The translations under genes were made by a program, and so were the position numbers. The notes beneath the pieces are model-generated. The model was not told the origin of the DNA. It saw only the letters and a program-made list of their open reading frames with translations, and made no database searches. A stretch of DNA of 17,082 nucleotides from Thermomicrobiales bacterium (lineage in GTDB: Bacteria > Chloroflexota > Chloroflexia > Thermomicrobiales > UBA6265): contig JAUJMG010000013.1 in NCBI GenBank assembly GCA_030446955.1, positions 1 to 17,082 of the forward strand. Direction: 5' to 3'. Of this stretch, positions 1 to 7,950 are shown piece by piece (position 1 is the stretch's first letter; every line of letters begins with the position of its first letter).

Positions 1-458
1 TCCTTGGTGAAGAGGAAGAACTCCAGCTCCGGCCCGGTCTTGTAGGTGTACCCAAGCTTGCCCAGCCGTTCCAACTGGCGGAGGAGGACGCCACGCGGGT
101 CACCGGGGAAGGGATCCCCGTTCGGGTTGTAGACCCAGCAGATGACACGCGCGGTGGTGAACTCACCCCGCTCCCACGGCACCACGGCGAAGGTTGAGAG
201 GTCCGGCATCAGGTACATGTCGGACTCGGCGATGCGCGTGAAACCGGCGATCGAGGAGCCGTCGATCCACTGCCCGCCGTCGATGATGTGGCCGAAGATC
301 TTGGCAGGAATCGTCACGCTCTTGACGATGCCCATCACGTCCGTGAACTGGAGGTTGATGAACCGGACGCCCTGCTCCTCCACCTGCCGCAGGACCTCGT
401 CCTTGCTCGGCCCCGTCCCGAGGATCGTCTCCCGAGAGATACCCAGATCAATCACCAT
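1..458 (-). CDS. glnA: Glutamine synthetase type I, N-terminal part (runs off the window)
   Basis: Glutamine synthetase joins ammonia to glutamate using ATP in the cytoplasm. Only the first 152 codons are inside the window; the catalytic remainder lies beyond base 1. Reading from ATG at 458, the N-terminal beta-grasp domain shows a block near residues 38-50 (FTDVMGIVKSVTI), the DGSSIAGF loop at residues 66-73 with the following ESDM, and the start of the catalytic domain with GPELEFFLF at 142-150, whose glutamates are metal ligands in the family. A purine-rich AAAGGGGG stretch sits eight bases before the ATG and no earlier in-frame start exists. Family assignment is firm. Whether it is the main GlnA or a GlnA-like paralogue (for example one acting on other amines) cannot be judged from this fragment. 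Confidence 0.93.
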   Translation of the reverse strand, partial: MVIDLGISRETILGTGPSKDEVLRQVEEQGVRFINLQFTDVMGIVKSVTIPAKIFGHIIDGGQWIDGSSIAGFTRIAESDMYLMPDLSTFAVVPWERGEFTTARVICWVYNPNGDPFPGDPRGVLLRQLERLGKLGYTYKTGPELEFFLFTK

Positions 459-943
459 GCTCGAAGCCCCCTTTTGACAATCAGGACCGCCGCTGGCCCG
501 CGCCCGGCACCCACCGGCCGGCACGCCCGCTGCTCAATCCAGACGCAGGACGATGGAAGAAGCCTAGCCGACCCAGGCGGACCAATCATCGTGCAGGGTG
601 TCGAAGACATCGGGACGTTGTTGTGCAAGATGCACTAATCTTCGGCCGGGACGTCAGCACTCGGCCGGACACCGCCAATGAGGCGCAAGCGGCGCTTCGG
701 TGACCCCGAAGCGATCTGGTTCCCCTTAGTCCGGGGGCTGGATTCCCTTACGCGGTGGCAAAGAAGGCAAACACCTCGTCGTCGTCGTTGGCGTCGGTGT
801 CCGTGTAGTTGCCCGTTACCTGAACGTCTCGGAACCCGGTCCGCCCTCCAGGAGCACCCGGCGCTGTGGCAATGCCCTCGTGCCTCTAAGGCCAAGACTC
901 CGCCGTCCAGACGCGGTGAACCCCGGCCTCCCGGCCAAGTCGC
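459..943. other. Intergenic region with a short coding-like relic and a hairpin
   Basis: No intact gene is supported over this 485-base stretch between two minus-strand genes. On the minus strand, an open stretch from about 890 down to 757 ends in a protein-like tail (VTGNYTDTDANDDEVFAFFATA then stop is the last part). It is preceded by a stop and has no usable start, so it may be the end of a decayed gene. A hairpin lies at 693-713. Bases 623-635 form a small inverted repeat (GTGCA-AGA-TGCAC) in the probable glnA upstream region. I see no convincing sigma70 promoter for glnA. Confidence 0.4.
693..713 (-). terminator. Candidate hairpin terminator downstream of the transporter gene
   Basis: CGCTTCGG, five-base loop, CCGAAGCG forms a perfect 8-bp stem about 230 bases beyond the stop of the minus-strand transporter gene. 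There is no U-rich tail on either strand, so it is only a candidate. Confidence 0.3.
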
Positions 944-1999
944 CTACTTGCCGGCTTCCTCCGCCAGCCGCCCTGGACCGGTCGGCGTTCGCGCAGCCTC
1001 CGGTCCGATCTCTGCAATGGGGGCTGGCTGCTGCCCGCTGTTGGTCAGGATCACTCCCGCCAGAATCGTCGCCCCGCCGAGGAGCAAGTAGGGAGTGATC
1101 GTCTCGCCGAGCAGCAGCCAGGCCGCCAGTAAGCCGAAGACGGGAACGAAATAGATGTAGACCGCCGCCTGGCTCGGCGCCAGCACCCGCAGCCCGCGAT
1201 ACCAGAGAATGTACGCGGCCACGAACGAGATCAGCGTCACGAAGAGCGCCGCTCCCCAACCTCGCAGGCTCAACCCGCCGATTCGCTCGATCATCCCACC
1301 CCGGAGCAGCGGCAGCGGCAGGAACGCGAGCGAACCAACAATCGTGGTGTAGGCGGCGATGTGGACCGAGGGGTAGCGCGCCAGGACCGGCTTGCTCAGC
1401 ACGGTGTAGAGGGCCCACGAGAAGGGTGCCACCGCCAGGATTAACACCCCTTTGATCTGGCCCGTGCCGACCCGCGCTTCACCCCCTGTGCCATACAGCA
1501 CGACGACCGCCAGCCCCACAAAGGCGAGGGCGATGCCCGTCACCTTGCGCCGCGTCAAAGGCTCCCCGGTGAGCACCCGGGAAATCACCGCGGTGTGGAC
1601 CGGGTTGCTGGTCACGATCAAGCTGGAGAGCGCCGCCGGCAGCAGGTTCTGGCCAAAGATGACCGCCAGGTTCAAAACCGTCACGCCGATGATGCCGATC
1701 AGCACCAGCCGCGCTGCGTCTCCCCGCTGCAAAGGGATCACCGGGCGCCCGCTCAGGAGCAGCACCAATCCGAAGAAGAACGCCGCCCCCACCGTCCGCA
1801 CGAAGACGACATCCAGCGGCTCAAGGTCCTCCAATAGCCACTTGATCGCCGCGAAGTTGCCGCCCCAGAGCATCGCCGTCAGGAGGAGCGAGCCGTGGGT
1901 GACGAGGCGGGTTCTGGTCGCGGAGGAGGGAGGAATGGCGAGGCTCGCTTCCGTTGGAAAGGAATACCAGGGGCGTGTGAAGCATGGCGGATAAGCCAC
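944..1999 (-). CDS. EamA/DMT-family transporter (10 predicted TM helices)
   Basis: This is a drug/metabolite-transporter superfamily permease of the inner membrane; these proteins export or exchange small metabolites, and the substrate is not predictable here. The protein carries ten hydrophobic segments in two EamA repeats, beginning with a TM1 typical of the family (LLTAMLWGGNFAAIKWLL) and ending with a TM9-TM10 pair (AAVYIYFVPVFGLLAAWLLLGE, shown here only in part by its first half AAVYIYFVPVF, then a GGATILAGVIL helix). The short GE motif after TM9 is typical of the second EamA repeat. The start is uncertain: I chose GTG at 1999. A TTG at 2044 with a distant GGAG would add 15 residues, and homologues usually begin only about ten residues before TM1. 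The gene stands alone, with the ABM gene upstream on the same strand after a gap of about 100 bases. Confidence 0.85.
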   Translation of the reverse strand: MAYPPCFTRPWYSFPTEASLAIPPSSATRTRLVTHGSLLLTAMLWGGNFAAIKWLLEDLEPLDVVFVRTVGAAFFFGLVLLLSGRPVIPLQRGDAARLVLIGIIGVTVLNLAVIFGQNLLPAALSSLIVTSNPVHTAVISRVLTGEPLTRRKVTGIALAFVGLAVVVLYGTGGEARVGTGQIKGVLILAVAPFSWALYTVLSKPVLARYPSVHIAAYTTIVGSLAFLPLPLLRGGMIERIGGLSLRGWGAALFVTLISFVAAYILWYRGLRVLAPSQAAVYIYFVPVFGLLAAWLLLGETITPYLLLGGATILAGVILTNSGQQPAPIAEIGPEAARTPTGPGRLAEEAGK

Positions 2000-2105
2000 T
2001 ATCCAAAGTGTAGCAGGGCCATGGGGCGCCTGATGCGCAGTCAACCGGCGACCAGGCTCCGCCGTGCGTGCCGGTGCACGGACGCCAATCCCGGCGGTCC
2101 CCTGG

Positions 2106-2405
2106 TCAGTTCCGCAGATCGACCGGCTCGAAGTGCTCGACAGTCGGAAAGGGGTCGTGGAAGTGGTGTAGCAGGGCTCGCCACTCTGGGTAGGCCGTCG
2201 ACCCCCGAAAGCCTACCGTGTGATCCTCCAGGCGCTCCCACTGCACGAGCAGCAGGTAGCGCCCTTCCGTCTCAAGGCACCGGTGCAGTTCATGCGACAC
2301 GTAGCCAGGCATCTCCGCGATGATGCGGGAAGCTCGTTTGAATGCGGCCTTGAACGCGGCTCTCTCTCCTACCCGAACGTCGAGCCTCGCGGCTTCAAGG
2401 ATCAT
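2106..2405 (-). CDS. Antibiotic biosynthesis monooxygenase (ABM) domain protein
   Basis: This 99-residue single-domain protein has the dimeric alpha/beta-barrel ABM fold, seen in quinol/anthrone monooxygenases, heme-degrading enzymes and many uncharacterised proteins. Diagnostic blocks are MILEAARLDV (first strand), AFKRASRIIAEMPGYVSHELHRC (helix then strand; the MPGY turn is typical), RYLLLVQWERLEDHTVGFRG and the C-terminal FHDPFPTVEHFEPV strand. Length fits the family. ATG at 2405 is preceded by a strong GGAGGAGAG ribosome site. It is divergent from the methyltransferase gene, with about 100 bases between them. ABM proteins vary widely in substrate, so no reaction can be assigned. Confidence 0.85.
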   Translation of the reverse strand: MILEAARLDVRVGERAAFKAAFKRASRIIAEMPGYVSHELHRCLETEGRYLLLVQWERLEDHTVGFRGSTAYPEWRALLHHFHDPFPTVEHFEPVDLRN

Positions 2406-2427
2406 CTCTCCTCCTCCGCCCCTGTGA

Positions 2428-2457
2428 CTGACAGATCTATCCGGATCACCATAGGAT
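2428..2457 (+). promoter_or_regulatory. Candidate sigma70-type promoter for the methyltransferase gene
   Basis: CTGACA (2428-2433) and TAGGAT (2452-2457) are separated by 18 bases in the divergent intergenic region, about 50 bases before the methyltransferase start. The match is 5/6 and 4/6 to consensus. No start-site data are available. Confidence 0.4.
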
Positions 2458-2506
2458 CATAACGGGCGCTTAAGTCGACTTGGCCGCCTCGAAATAGCAA
2501 GGAGCG

Positions 2507-3151
2507 ATGATGGAGGTCCGCCGGGTCCAAGCGATCTACGATGCGAGAGCCAAACTTTACGATCGAACCGTAGGAGGGGCCGAGCGGCTCCTGCTCGGCG
2601 AGTTTCGCCGCCTGTTTGCCGCTGAACTGCGGGGAGAGGTGCTGGAGATCGCTGTCGGGAGCGGGCTCAACCTTCCCTACTATCCGCCGGCGGTTGATCG
2701 GATCGTCGCCGTCGATCTTTCTCGGGGGATGCTGCTGGAGGCGCTCGCCCGTGCGAACGCCCTTCAACGTCCTGTTGCGCTGGCGCAGATGGAGGCGGGC
2801 CGCCTCGCCTTTCCCGATGCCAGCTTCGACACGGTGGCGGTCAGCCTAGCGCTCTGCACGGTGCCAAATCCGGAAGCAACCCTCCGGGAGATGGCGAGGG
2901 TCTGCCGTGCTACGGGGCGCGTCGTGCTGCTGGAGCATGTCCGCTCGCCCGTCTGGCCTATTGCCGTTGTGCAATGGCTGCTTACTCCCCTCCAGCAGCG
3001 TGCGCTCGGCTGCCACCTGGCGCGAGAGACGGTCGAGACGGTTCGCGACGGCGGATTTACGATTGAGCGGGAGCGCCGCCGCTTCTTCAGCATTTTCCGC
3101 CTCGTCGTTGCCCGGCCTCCAATGAACCCGGCATTGCCAAAGTCGCGGTAA
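2507..3151 (+). CDS. Class I SAM-dependent methyltransferase (Methyltransf_11/UbiE-like)
   Basis: This is a cytoplasmic Rossmann-fold methyltransferase of 214 residues. Motif I, the SAM glycine loop, is EVLEIAVGSGLN at about residues 44-55. The acidic residue ending strand 2 is in VAVDLS at 67-72. A motif II/III region (FPDASFDTVAVSLALCTVPNP) lies near 105-125, followed by REMARVCRATGRVVLLEHVRS. The layout resembles UbiE/MenG and phospholipid N-methyltransferase relatives, including a late segment on a WLLTPLQQR helix. The substrate is unknown; quinone, lipid or small-molecule methylation are all possible. Two adjacent ATGs exist. The AAGGAG site at 2499-2504 is only two bases from the first (2507) and five from the second (2510), so translation may really begin at 2510. 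Confidence 0.85.
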   Translation: MMEVRRVQAIYDARAKLYDRTVGGAERLLLGEFRRLFAAELRGEVLEIAVGSGLNLPYYPPAVDRIVAVDLSRGMLLEALARANALQRPVALAQMEAGRLAFPDASFDTVAVSLALCTVPNPEATLREMARVCRATGRVVLLEHVRSPVWPIAVVQWLLTPLQQRALGCHLARETVETVRDGGFTIERERRRFFSIFRLVVARPPMNPALPKSR

Positions 3152-3164
3152 GCGCTCCAGCTCA

Positions 3165-3200
3165 GCCATCCCTCATCTGCTTTCAGGAGTCGGGGATGGC
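3165..3200 (+). terminator. Candidate hairpin terminator after the methyltransferase
   Basis: GCCATCCC (3165-3172) pairs perfectly with GGGATGGC (3193-3200) across a 20-base loop, starting 14 bases after the stop codon. The long loop and lack of a U tract make it tentative. Confidence 0.3.
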
Positions 3201-3356
3201 CCCCAAGTCGCAGTGAAACGGTCTTCTTCACTCCCTGCCTCGCCGCATCGGCTCAGTATCGGTCGTGCAGAACCCGGCCAGGCGGGGTACCCTCACCGGA
3301 GCATGGGACGCGGTCGCTCGCGTCGTTGTTCGAACGGAGAGAAGGGCAGCACGAGG

Positions 3357-4136
3357 ATGGCCGAGCGCAGAAACGTTCCCCCTGAGGTGCATGGCGGCCA
3401 CGTCGATCGCCAGCGAAGCGTCGACAACCAGGAGCACGACGATACGCCTCAAGCACCCGAATCCCCGGGAGCCATTCGCTCGCCCCAGCATCCGGGTCAG
3501 GTGCCCGACCGTTCTACGATCCCCGGCCAGTATGCCAAGCGGGTCCCCCGCGTCCGGCAGGTGGCTCGGCCCCTCACCCAAGACGGGACTGCCCAGGGCA
3601 TCATGAACGTCTACGCCGCCAAGCCCGGCGCCGAGATGGACCCGATGCGCTTCGAGCAGGCGACCGCCAGCTACGAGGAGTTGCGCAAGGCCTACCCGGC
3701 TCAGCTCCCGCCGGCCCGACCCAGCCCAGGTTACGCGCTGGAGACGGGCGACCGGATGGCGAGCGAGATGCAGGCTACCTCCGGCCCCGGCCCCTCCCCA
3801 GCCCTGCCCGCCGTCGCCAGCGGCGAGGCCTACAATGCCCGCCCGGGTGGCGGCACGGCAGATCTTGGTGCCCCCGGTCGGGCGGACGCGCCGGCCGCCC
3901 AAGTCGGCAGCGCCTTTAGCCCCAGCGATGCTCCTGCCGGCGTCCGCGGCACCACCGACGCGACCACTCCCATGACCTCTGGCGCCGGCGCGACTGGGAC
4001 GAGCGATTTTGGCTCAGCGGCCCCCTCTCCCGGAGACGCGACCAGCCTCGCGGGCACCATGCCCAGCGCTAAGGATGGCGAGACTGACATCCAGCGCGGC
4101 CCGAAGGACGCCGCCCCCACCTCCGCGCCCCAGTAG
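3357..4136 (+). CDS. Hypothetical Pro/Ala/Gly-rich, probably disordered protein
   Basis: I do not recognise this gene. The 259-residue product contains no cysteine and no tryptophan and is rich in Pro, Ala, Gly, Ser and Thr. Residues 1-90 are charged and Gln/Pro/Arg-rich. A short stretch near 95-130 (DPMRFEQATASYEELRKAYP) could be helical. The remainder is an Ala/Gly/Thr/Pro linker-like tail. There is no signal peptide or membrane segment. I chose ATG at 3357, with AGAAGGG about 11 bases upstream; an in-frame GTG at 3213 would add 48 residues of unconvincing sequence. Third-position GC bias and the length of the open frame support real coding. It lies about 240 bases before the E1/E2 operon on the same strand. 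No function is claimed. Confidence 0.6.
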   Translation: MAERRNVPPEVHGGHVDRQRSVDNQEHDDTPQAPESPGAIRSPQHPGQVPDRSTIPGQYAKRVPRVRQVARPLTQDGTAQGIMNVYAAKPGAEMDPMRFEQATASYEELRKAYPAQLPPARPSPGYALETGDRMASEMQATSGPGPSPALPAVASGEAYNARPGGGTADLGAPGRADAPAAQVGSAFSPSDAPAGVRGTTDATTPMTSGAGATGTSDFGSAAPSPGDATSLAGTMPSAKDGETDIQRGPKDAAPTSAPQ

Positions 4137-4193
4137 TCCCTGTGAAACGCTGGCCGGGCATCTGCGCATCGGAAGCGTGGCCAATCCCGTGTC

Positions 4194-4214
4194 TATAGTG
4201 GCCTGGGGTACAAT
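4194..4214 (+). promoter_or_regulatory. Candidate -10 elements upstream of the E1/E2 operon
   Basis: Two good -10-like hexamers, TATAGT (4194-4199) and TACAAT (4209-4214), lie 166-186 bases before the E1-alpha ATG. Neither has a convincing -35 at 16-18 bases, so the promoter position is only suggested. Confidence 0.25.
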
Positions 4215-4253
4215 GCGCCGGAGGGTGGGGTAGCTGCTCCGCTCGTTGCATTC

Positions 4254-4284
4254 TGGACAGCGGATGCCGCGCGTCCACTGTCCA
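4254..4284 (+). repeat. Imperfect inverted repeat in the leader of the E1/E2 operon
   Basis: TGGACAG (4254-4260) pairs with CTGTCCA (4278-4284), with a further GGA/TCC pairing inside after a two-base internal mismatch. It could be the terminator of the preceding gene or a leader hairpin, and it lies about 95 bases before the E1-alpha start. Confidence 0.35.
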
Positions 4285-4379
4285 ATTTCAGGCAGCGGGC
4301 AGGCTTTCCCACGGTGAAGAGCGTTTACAGACGGGGCGGCGGCCCGGCGTCGCGCCACGCGGTCGCGAGAGGTCAAGGC

Positions 4380-5438
4380 ATGGCAACGACCCAGCGAGCG
4401 GGGAAAAAACAGCGGCAGGCGGAGCAGGACGGCCTTGAGGCGGTGGCCGAGGCGCTCGGCTTCGACCAGGAGACGCTGCGCGGGTTCTACCGCAAGATGG
4501 TGCTGATCCGGCTCTTTGAGGATGCCGCCCAGCGTACCTTCCGTCAGGGCAAGATTGGCGGATATCTCCACGTTTACAGCGGCCAGGAAGCGGTCGCCAC
4601 CGGCTTCCTGGCCGCCTTCCAAGAGGGCGATAGGGCCATCACCGCTTACCGGGATCATGCCCACGCGCTGCTGCTCGGCAGCGACCCCAAGGCGGTCATG
4701 GCCGAGTTGTTCGGCCGCGGGACCGGCCTCGTCAAGGGCAAGGGCGGCTCGATGCACCTCTTCGATGTCGCCAATGGACTCTGGGGAGGGTATGGCATCG
4801 TCGGCGGTCACATCCCGCTCGGGGTCGGCATGGCCTACGCCCAGCGCTACCAGGGCTCCGATGCGGTCGTCCAGCTCTACCTTGGGGATGGGGCCATTCA
4901 CAATGCCGCCTACCATGAGGCGGCGAACCTGGCCGGACTCTGGGGCCGGGATGGCCTTAACCCCACCCTCTTCATCCTCGAAAACAACCAGTACGGCATG
5001 GGCACGAGCGTCGAACGAGCAACGGCGATGACCGACCTTGCCGCCAAGTTCGACTCCTACGCCATCGAGCACGAGAAGGTCGACGGCATGGATTTGGTCG
5101 CCGTCCTCGCCTGCGCGCAGCGAACAGTCGAGCGCGTTCGCGAGACGGGCAAGCCGTATGCGGTCGAGGCGCTGACCTACCGGCTGGTGGCACACGGCGC
5201 CGGCGACTTCTTCGAAAAGTACAGGACTAAGGAAGAAGTACGAACCTGGCGCGAACGGGACCCGATTGGCCTCTTTGAGCAGAAGTTGCTCTCCGCGGGC
5301 ATCGCGGACGAGCAAGGACTAGGGGCAATCCGGGACGAAGCGAAGCAGATCGTCGACGAGGCGGTCCGGTTCGCCGACGAGAGCCCGGAGCCGCCGTTGG
5401 AAGAGCTTCACACCGACGTCTACGCGGACGCTGGGTAG
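4380..5438 (+). CDS. pdhA: 2-oxoacid (pyruvate/acetoin-type) dehydrogenase E1 component, alpha subunit
   Basis: The ThDP-binding alpha subunit decarboxylates a 2-oxoacid or acetoin together with E1-beta and passes the acyl group to the E2 lipoate. The 352-residue length is normal. Visible hallmarks are GGYLHVYSGQEAVATG (60-75), the substrate-channel RDHAHALLLG (91-100), KGKGGSMHLFD (119-129), and the ThDP/Mg motif GDG (169-171) to NN (202-203) followed by QYGMGTSVERA. Two oddities: the GDG-to-NN spacing is 29 residues, three more than in human PDH E1-alpha (an insertion around WGRDGLNP), and the C-terminal loop reads AHGAGDFFEKYR instead of a GPHTTxDDPTxYR-like loop; His272 and YR281-282 are kept. 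I chose ATG 4380, preceded by AGAGG seven bases upstream; GTG 4314 is the in-frame alternative. First gene of a three-gene operon. The symbol is by family; acoA is possible. Confidence 0.9.
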   Translation: MATTQRAGKKQRQAEQDGLEAVAEALGFDQETLRGFYRKMVLIRLFEDAAQRTFRQGKIGGYLHVYSGQEAVATGFLAAFQEGDRAITAYRDHAHALLLGSDPKAVMAELFGRGTGLVKGKGGSMHLFDVANGLWGGYGIVGGHIPLGVGMAYAQRYQGSDAVVQLYLGDGAIHNAAYHEAANLAGLWGRDGLNPTLFILENNQYGMGTSVERATAMTDLAAKFDSYAIEHEKVDGMDLVAVLACAQRTVERVRETGKPYAVEALTYRLVAHGAGDFFEKYRTKEEVRTWRERDPIGLFEQKLLSAGIADEQGLGAIRDEAKQIVDEAVRFADESPEPPLEELHTDVYADAG

Positions 5439-5479
5439 GCTGCACCATGAGTCAACGAAACGAGGGAGGGAACGGGCAC

Positions 5480-6466
5480 ATGCCTGTCATGACCTATCGC
5501 GAGGCCCTGAAGGCCGCGATGGTCGCCGAGATGGAGCGCGACGAATCGGTCGTAATGCTCGGTGAGGATATTGGCATTTACGGCGGCACCCACCTCATCA
5601 CCGATGGGCTGTACGAACGATTCGGCCCGAAGCGCATCATCGACACGCCGATCGCTGAGGGGGGCTTCACCGGCGCTGCGATCGGGATGGCGATGGCAGG
5701 GCTCCGTCCGATCGTCGAGATGATGACCTGGAACTTCTCCTTCCTGGCGGCCGACCAGATCATCCAGAACGCCGCCAAGCTGCGCTACTTCTCCGGTGGG
5801 CAGGTCACCGTCCCCCTCGTGATCCGCGGCCCGAACGGCGGCGGCGTCCAGCTCTCGGCCCAGCACACCCACAGCCTGGAGGGCTTCTATGGCCACTTCC
5901 CGGGCCTCAAGGTCGTCTCCCCGGTCACGCCCCACGACGCCAAGGGCATGATGCTGACCGCGATCCGGGACCCAAACCCGGTCATCTTCCTTGAAGCTGG
6001 CGCCCTCTATGGCACCAAAGGTGAGGTTCCCGAGGGAAACTTCACGGTGCCGTTCGGGCAGGCTCGCCTGGCCCGAGAGGGGAGCGACATCACCCTGATC
6101 GCCTACGGCCGGCAAGTAAACCTGGTCCTCAAGGTGGCCGATAAGCTCGCCGCGGAGGAAGGGGTCGAGGCGGAGGTCATCGACCTACGGTCCATCCGCC
6201 CCTTCGACGAAGAGACGATCCTTGGGTCGGTGCGCAAAACGAACCGGGCGGTGGTCGTCCAGGAGCAGTGGCGCTTCTACAGCGTGGCGAGCGAAGTGGC
6301 CGCGCTCATCCAGGAGCAGGCCTTTGACCACCTCGACGCGCCAGTGGAGCGGGTGAGCGGCGAAGAGGTTCCAGCGCCCTACGCACGGAACCTTGAATTG
6401 GCAGCCTTCCCTAGCGAGCAGCAGATCGTCGACGCGGCCCATCGGGCGCTGTATCGGAAGGTGTAG
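5480..6466 (+). CDS. pdhB: 2-oxoacid (pyruvate/acetoin-type) dehydrogenase E1 component, beta subunit
   Basis: The beta subunit pairs with the preceding alpha subunit to form the alpha2-beta2 ThDP enzyme. The 328-residue product starts MPVMTYREALKAAMVAEM and shows the family blocks GEDIGIYGG (28-36), DTPIAEGGF (55-63; Glu60 corresponds to the ThDP-activating glutamate), WNFSFLAADQIIQNAAKLRYFSGG (84-107, in parts), RGPNGGG (116-122), QHTHSLEGFYGHFPGLKVV (128-146) and the C-terminal transketolase domain with EVIDLRSIRPFDEETI (232-247). ATG 5480 has GAGGGAGGG about nine bases upstream; ATG 5447 is in frame but has no ribosome site and would add 11 unlike residues. The gene follows E1-alpha by about 40 bases and is separated from E2 by two bases, implying co-transcription and coupled translation. 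Confidence 0.93.
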   Translation: MPVMTYREALKAAMVAEMERDESVVMLGEDIGIYGGTHLITDGLYERFGPKRIIDTPIAEGGFTGAAIGMAMAGLRPIVEMMTWNFSFLAADQIIQNAAKLRYFSGGQVTVPLVIRGPNGGGVQLSAQHTHSLEGFYGHFPGLKVVSPVTPHDAKGMMLTAIRDPNPVIFLEAGALYGTKGEVPEGNFTVPFGQARLAREGSDITLIAYGRQVNLVLKVADKLAAEEGVEAEVIDLRSIRPFDEETILGSVRKTNRAVVVQEQWRFYSVASEVAALIQEQAFDHLDAPVERVSGEEVPAPYARNLELAAFPSEQQIVDAAHRALYRKV

Positions 6467-6468
6467 AG

Positions 6469-7884
6469 ATGCCGACCGTGATCATGCCCAAGATGGGCGA
6501 CGGGATGGAGGAAGGGACCCTCCTCAAGTGGTTGAAGGCCGCCGGCGACACCGTCGCTGAGGGCGACCCGATCGCCGAGATTGAGACCGACAAGGTCTCC
6601 CTGGAGATCTCCGCTGAAGCAGCGGGAACCCTCACCGAGCAGATCGCCAGTGAGGGGGATAGCATTCCCGTCGGGAAGCCAATCGCCGTGATTCTTGGCG
6701 AAGGCGAGACGGCTGAAAGCCCGTCACGTCCGCAAGCCGCTGAGGCCGAATCAGCAGTCGGGTCGGCGGTCGTCACCGAGGAGCGGACTCCCACTCACGC
6801 CGACGCCGACGGAGCCGCCGCGGACTCGCTTGCTCAGGCTCAGGGAGCGGCCACCAACGGTGTTACGCCAGGCACCAGCACCGAAGTTGCCCCTGCCCAC
6901 GCCGCGCCTGCACGCCAGGCAGGGGAGCGGCTTCGGGCCTCGCCGCTGGTCAAGCGCCTCGCTGCCGAGCATGGCATTGACCTCCAGCAGGTGGCAGGCA
7001 CTGGCCCCGGCGGCCGGGTCGTCAAGGACGACATCGCCCCCTTCCTGACCGGAGCGGTGCCCATTCCTGCCGCGCCACCAGCCCCGAGTGCTCCCGCCCC
7101 CGAACCACAACCGGCGGCACCCACCGCGCCCGCCCCGGCTGCTCAGCCTGCGGCCGCTCAGGCTCCCGCCCCAGTTGCCGCCAACGGCCGCCCTGCCGGC
7201 GTTCCCCGTGAGATGAGCCGGATCCGTAGGACGACCGGCAAGCGGATGACCGAGTCCAAGCAACTCGTCCCGCACTTCTATGTCTCGACCGATGTCGATA
7301 TGGCCGCCGCCGTTGCCTTCCGTGCTCAGGCCAACGCTCAGGTCGCCGACGATGCTTCCAAAATCTCCTTCAACGACCTGATCGTCAAAGCATGTGCCGT
7401 CGCACTCCGTGACTTCCCGAACCTCAACACCTCGCTGGAGGGCGACCAGCTCCACGACCACGCCAACATCGACGTCAATATCGCCGTGGCGATCGAGGGC
7501 GGCTTGATTGCCCCCTTCATCCCGGACGCCGACCAGAAGAGCCTCGGCGCCGTCGCCCGGATGGCGAAGGACCTCGTTGGACGGGCGCGTAGCGGCGGCC
7601 TCAAACCCGAGGAATACCAGGGCGGCACCTTCACCGTCAGCAACCTGGGGATGTACGACGTCGAGGAGTTCATCGCGATCATCAACCCGCCCCAGGCCGC
7701 CATCCTTGCGGTCGGCTCCATCAAGGAGGTGCCGGTCGTCCAGGGCGGGCAGATCACCGCTGGCCAGCGGATGAAGATCACCCTCTCCGCCGACCACCGC
7801 GTGACCGACGGAGCTGAGGTGGCCCGCTTCCTCCAAGTCGTTAAGCGCTCCCTGGAGAACCCGATGGTGCTCGCGCTCTCGTAG
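6469..7884 (+). CDS. pdhC: Dihydrolipoamide acyltransferase, E2 component of 2-oxoacid dehydrogenase complex
   Basis: E2 is the core of the complex: it carries the lipoyl arm, accepts the acyl group from E1 and transfers it to CoA. The 471-residue domain order is complete. A single lipoyl domain (1-79) has lipoyl-lysine Lys42 in ETDKVSLE. A flexible linker follows (80-155). The peripheral-subunit-binding domain (about 156-193) contains ASPLVKRLAAEHGIDL and GTGPGGRVVKDDI. An Ala/Pro linker covers 194-245. The catalytic domain (about 246-471) has SFNDLIVKACAVALR, FTVSNLGMYDVEEF and the active site DHRVTDG, with His443 and Asp447. ATG 6469 lies two bases after the E1-beta stop. A hairpin terminator follows 66 bases after the stop. 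No E3 gene follows. Acetyl-, acetoin- or branched-chain specificity is not resolved by sequence alone. Confidence 0.93.
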   Translation: MPTVIMPKMGDGMEEGTLLKWLKAAGDTVAEGDPIAEIETDKVSLEISAEAAGTLTEQIASEGDSIPVGKPIAVILGEGETAESPSRPQAAEAESAVGSAVVTEERTPTHADADGAAADSLAQAQGAATNGVTPGTSTEVAPAHAAPARQAGERLRASPLVKRLAAEHGIDLQQVAGTGPGGRVVKDDIAPFLTGAVPIPAAPPAPSAPAPEPQPAAPTAPAPAAQPAAAQAPAPVAANGRPAGVPREMSRIRRTTGKRMTESKQLVPHFYVSTDVDMAAAVAFRAQANAQVADDASKISFNDLIVKACAVALRDFPNLNTSLEGDQLHDHANIDVNIAVAIEGGLIAPFIPDADQKSLGAVARMAKDLVGRARSGGLKPEEYQGGTFTVSNLGMYDVEEFIAIINPPQAAILAVGSIKEVPVVQGGQITAGQRMKITLSADHRVTDGAEVARFLQVVKRSLENPMVLALS

Positions 7885-7950
7885 GAGGCGCGTCCGGGCA
7901 CGTTTGCCTGACCGGCAGACTCTTTGCCTCCAAGGATGACCCGCGACGAG

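Noticed and set aside
4014..5315. A 433-codon open frame on the minus strand opposite E1-alpha
   Set aside because: It is the complement of a clear E1-alpha gene in GC-rich DNA; its codon pattern mirrors the real frame and it has no family features.
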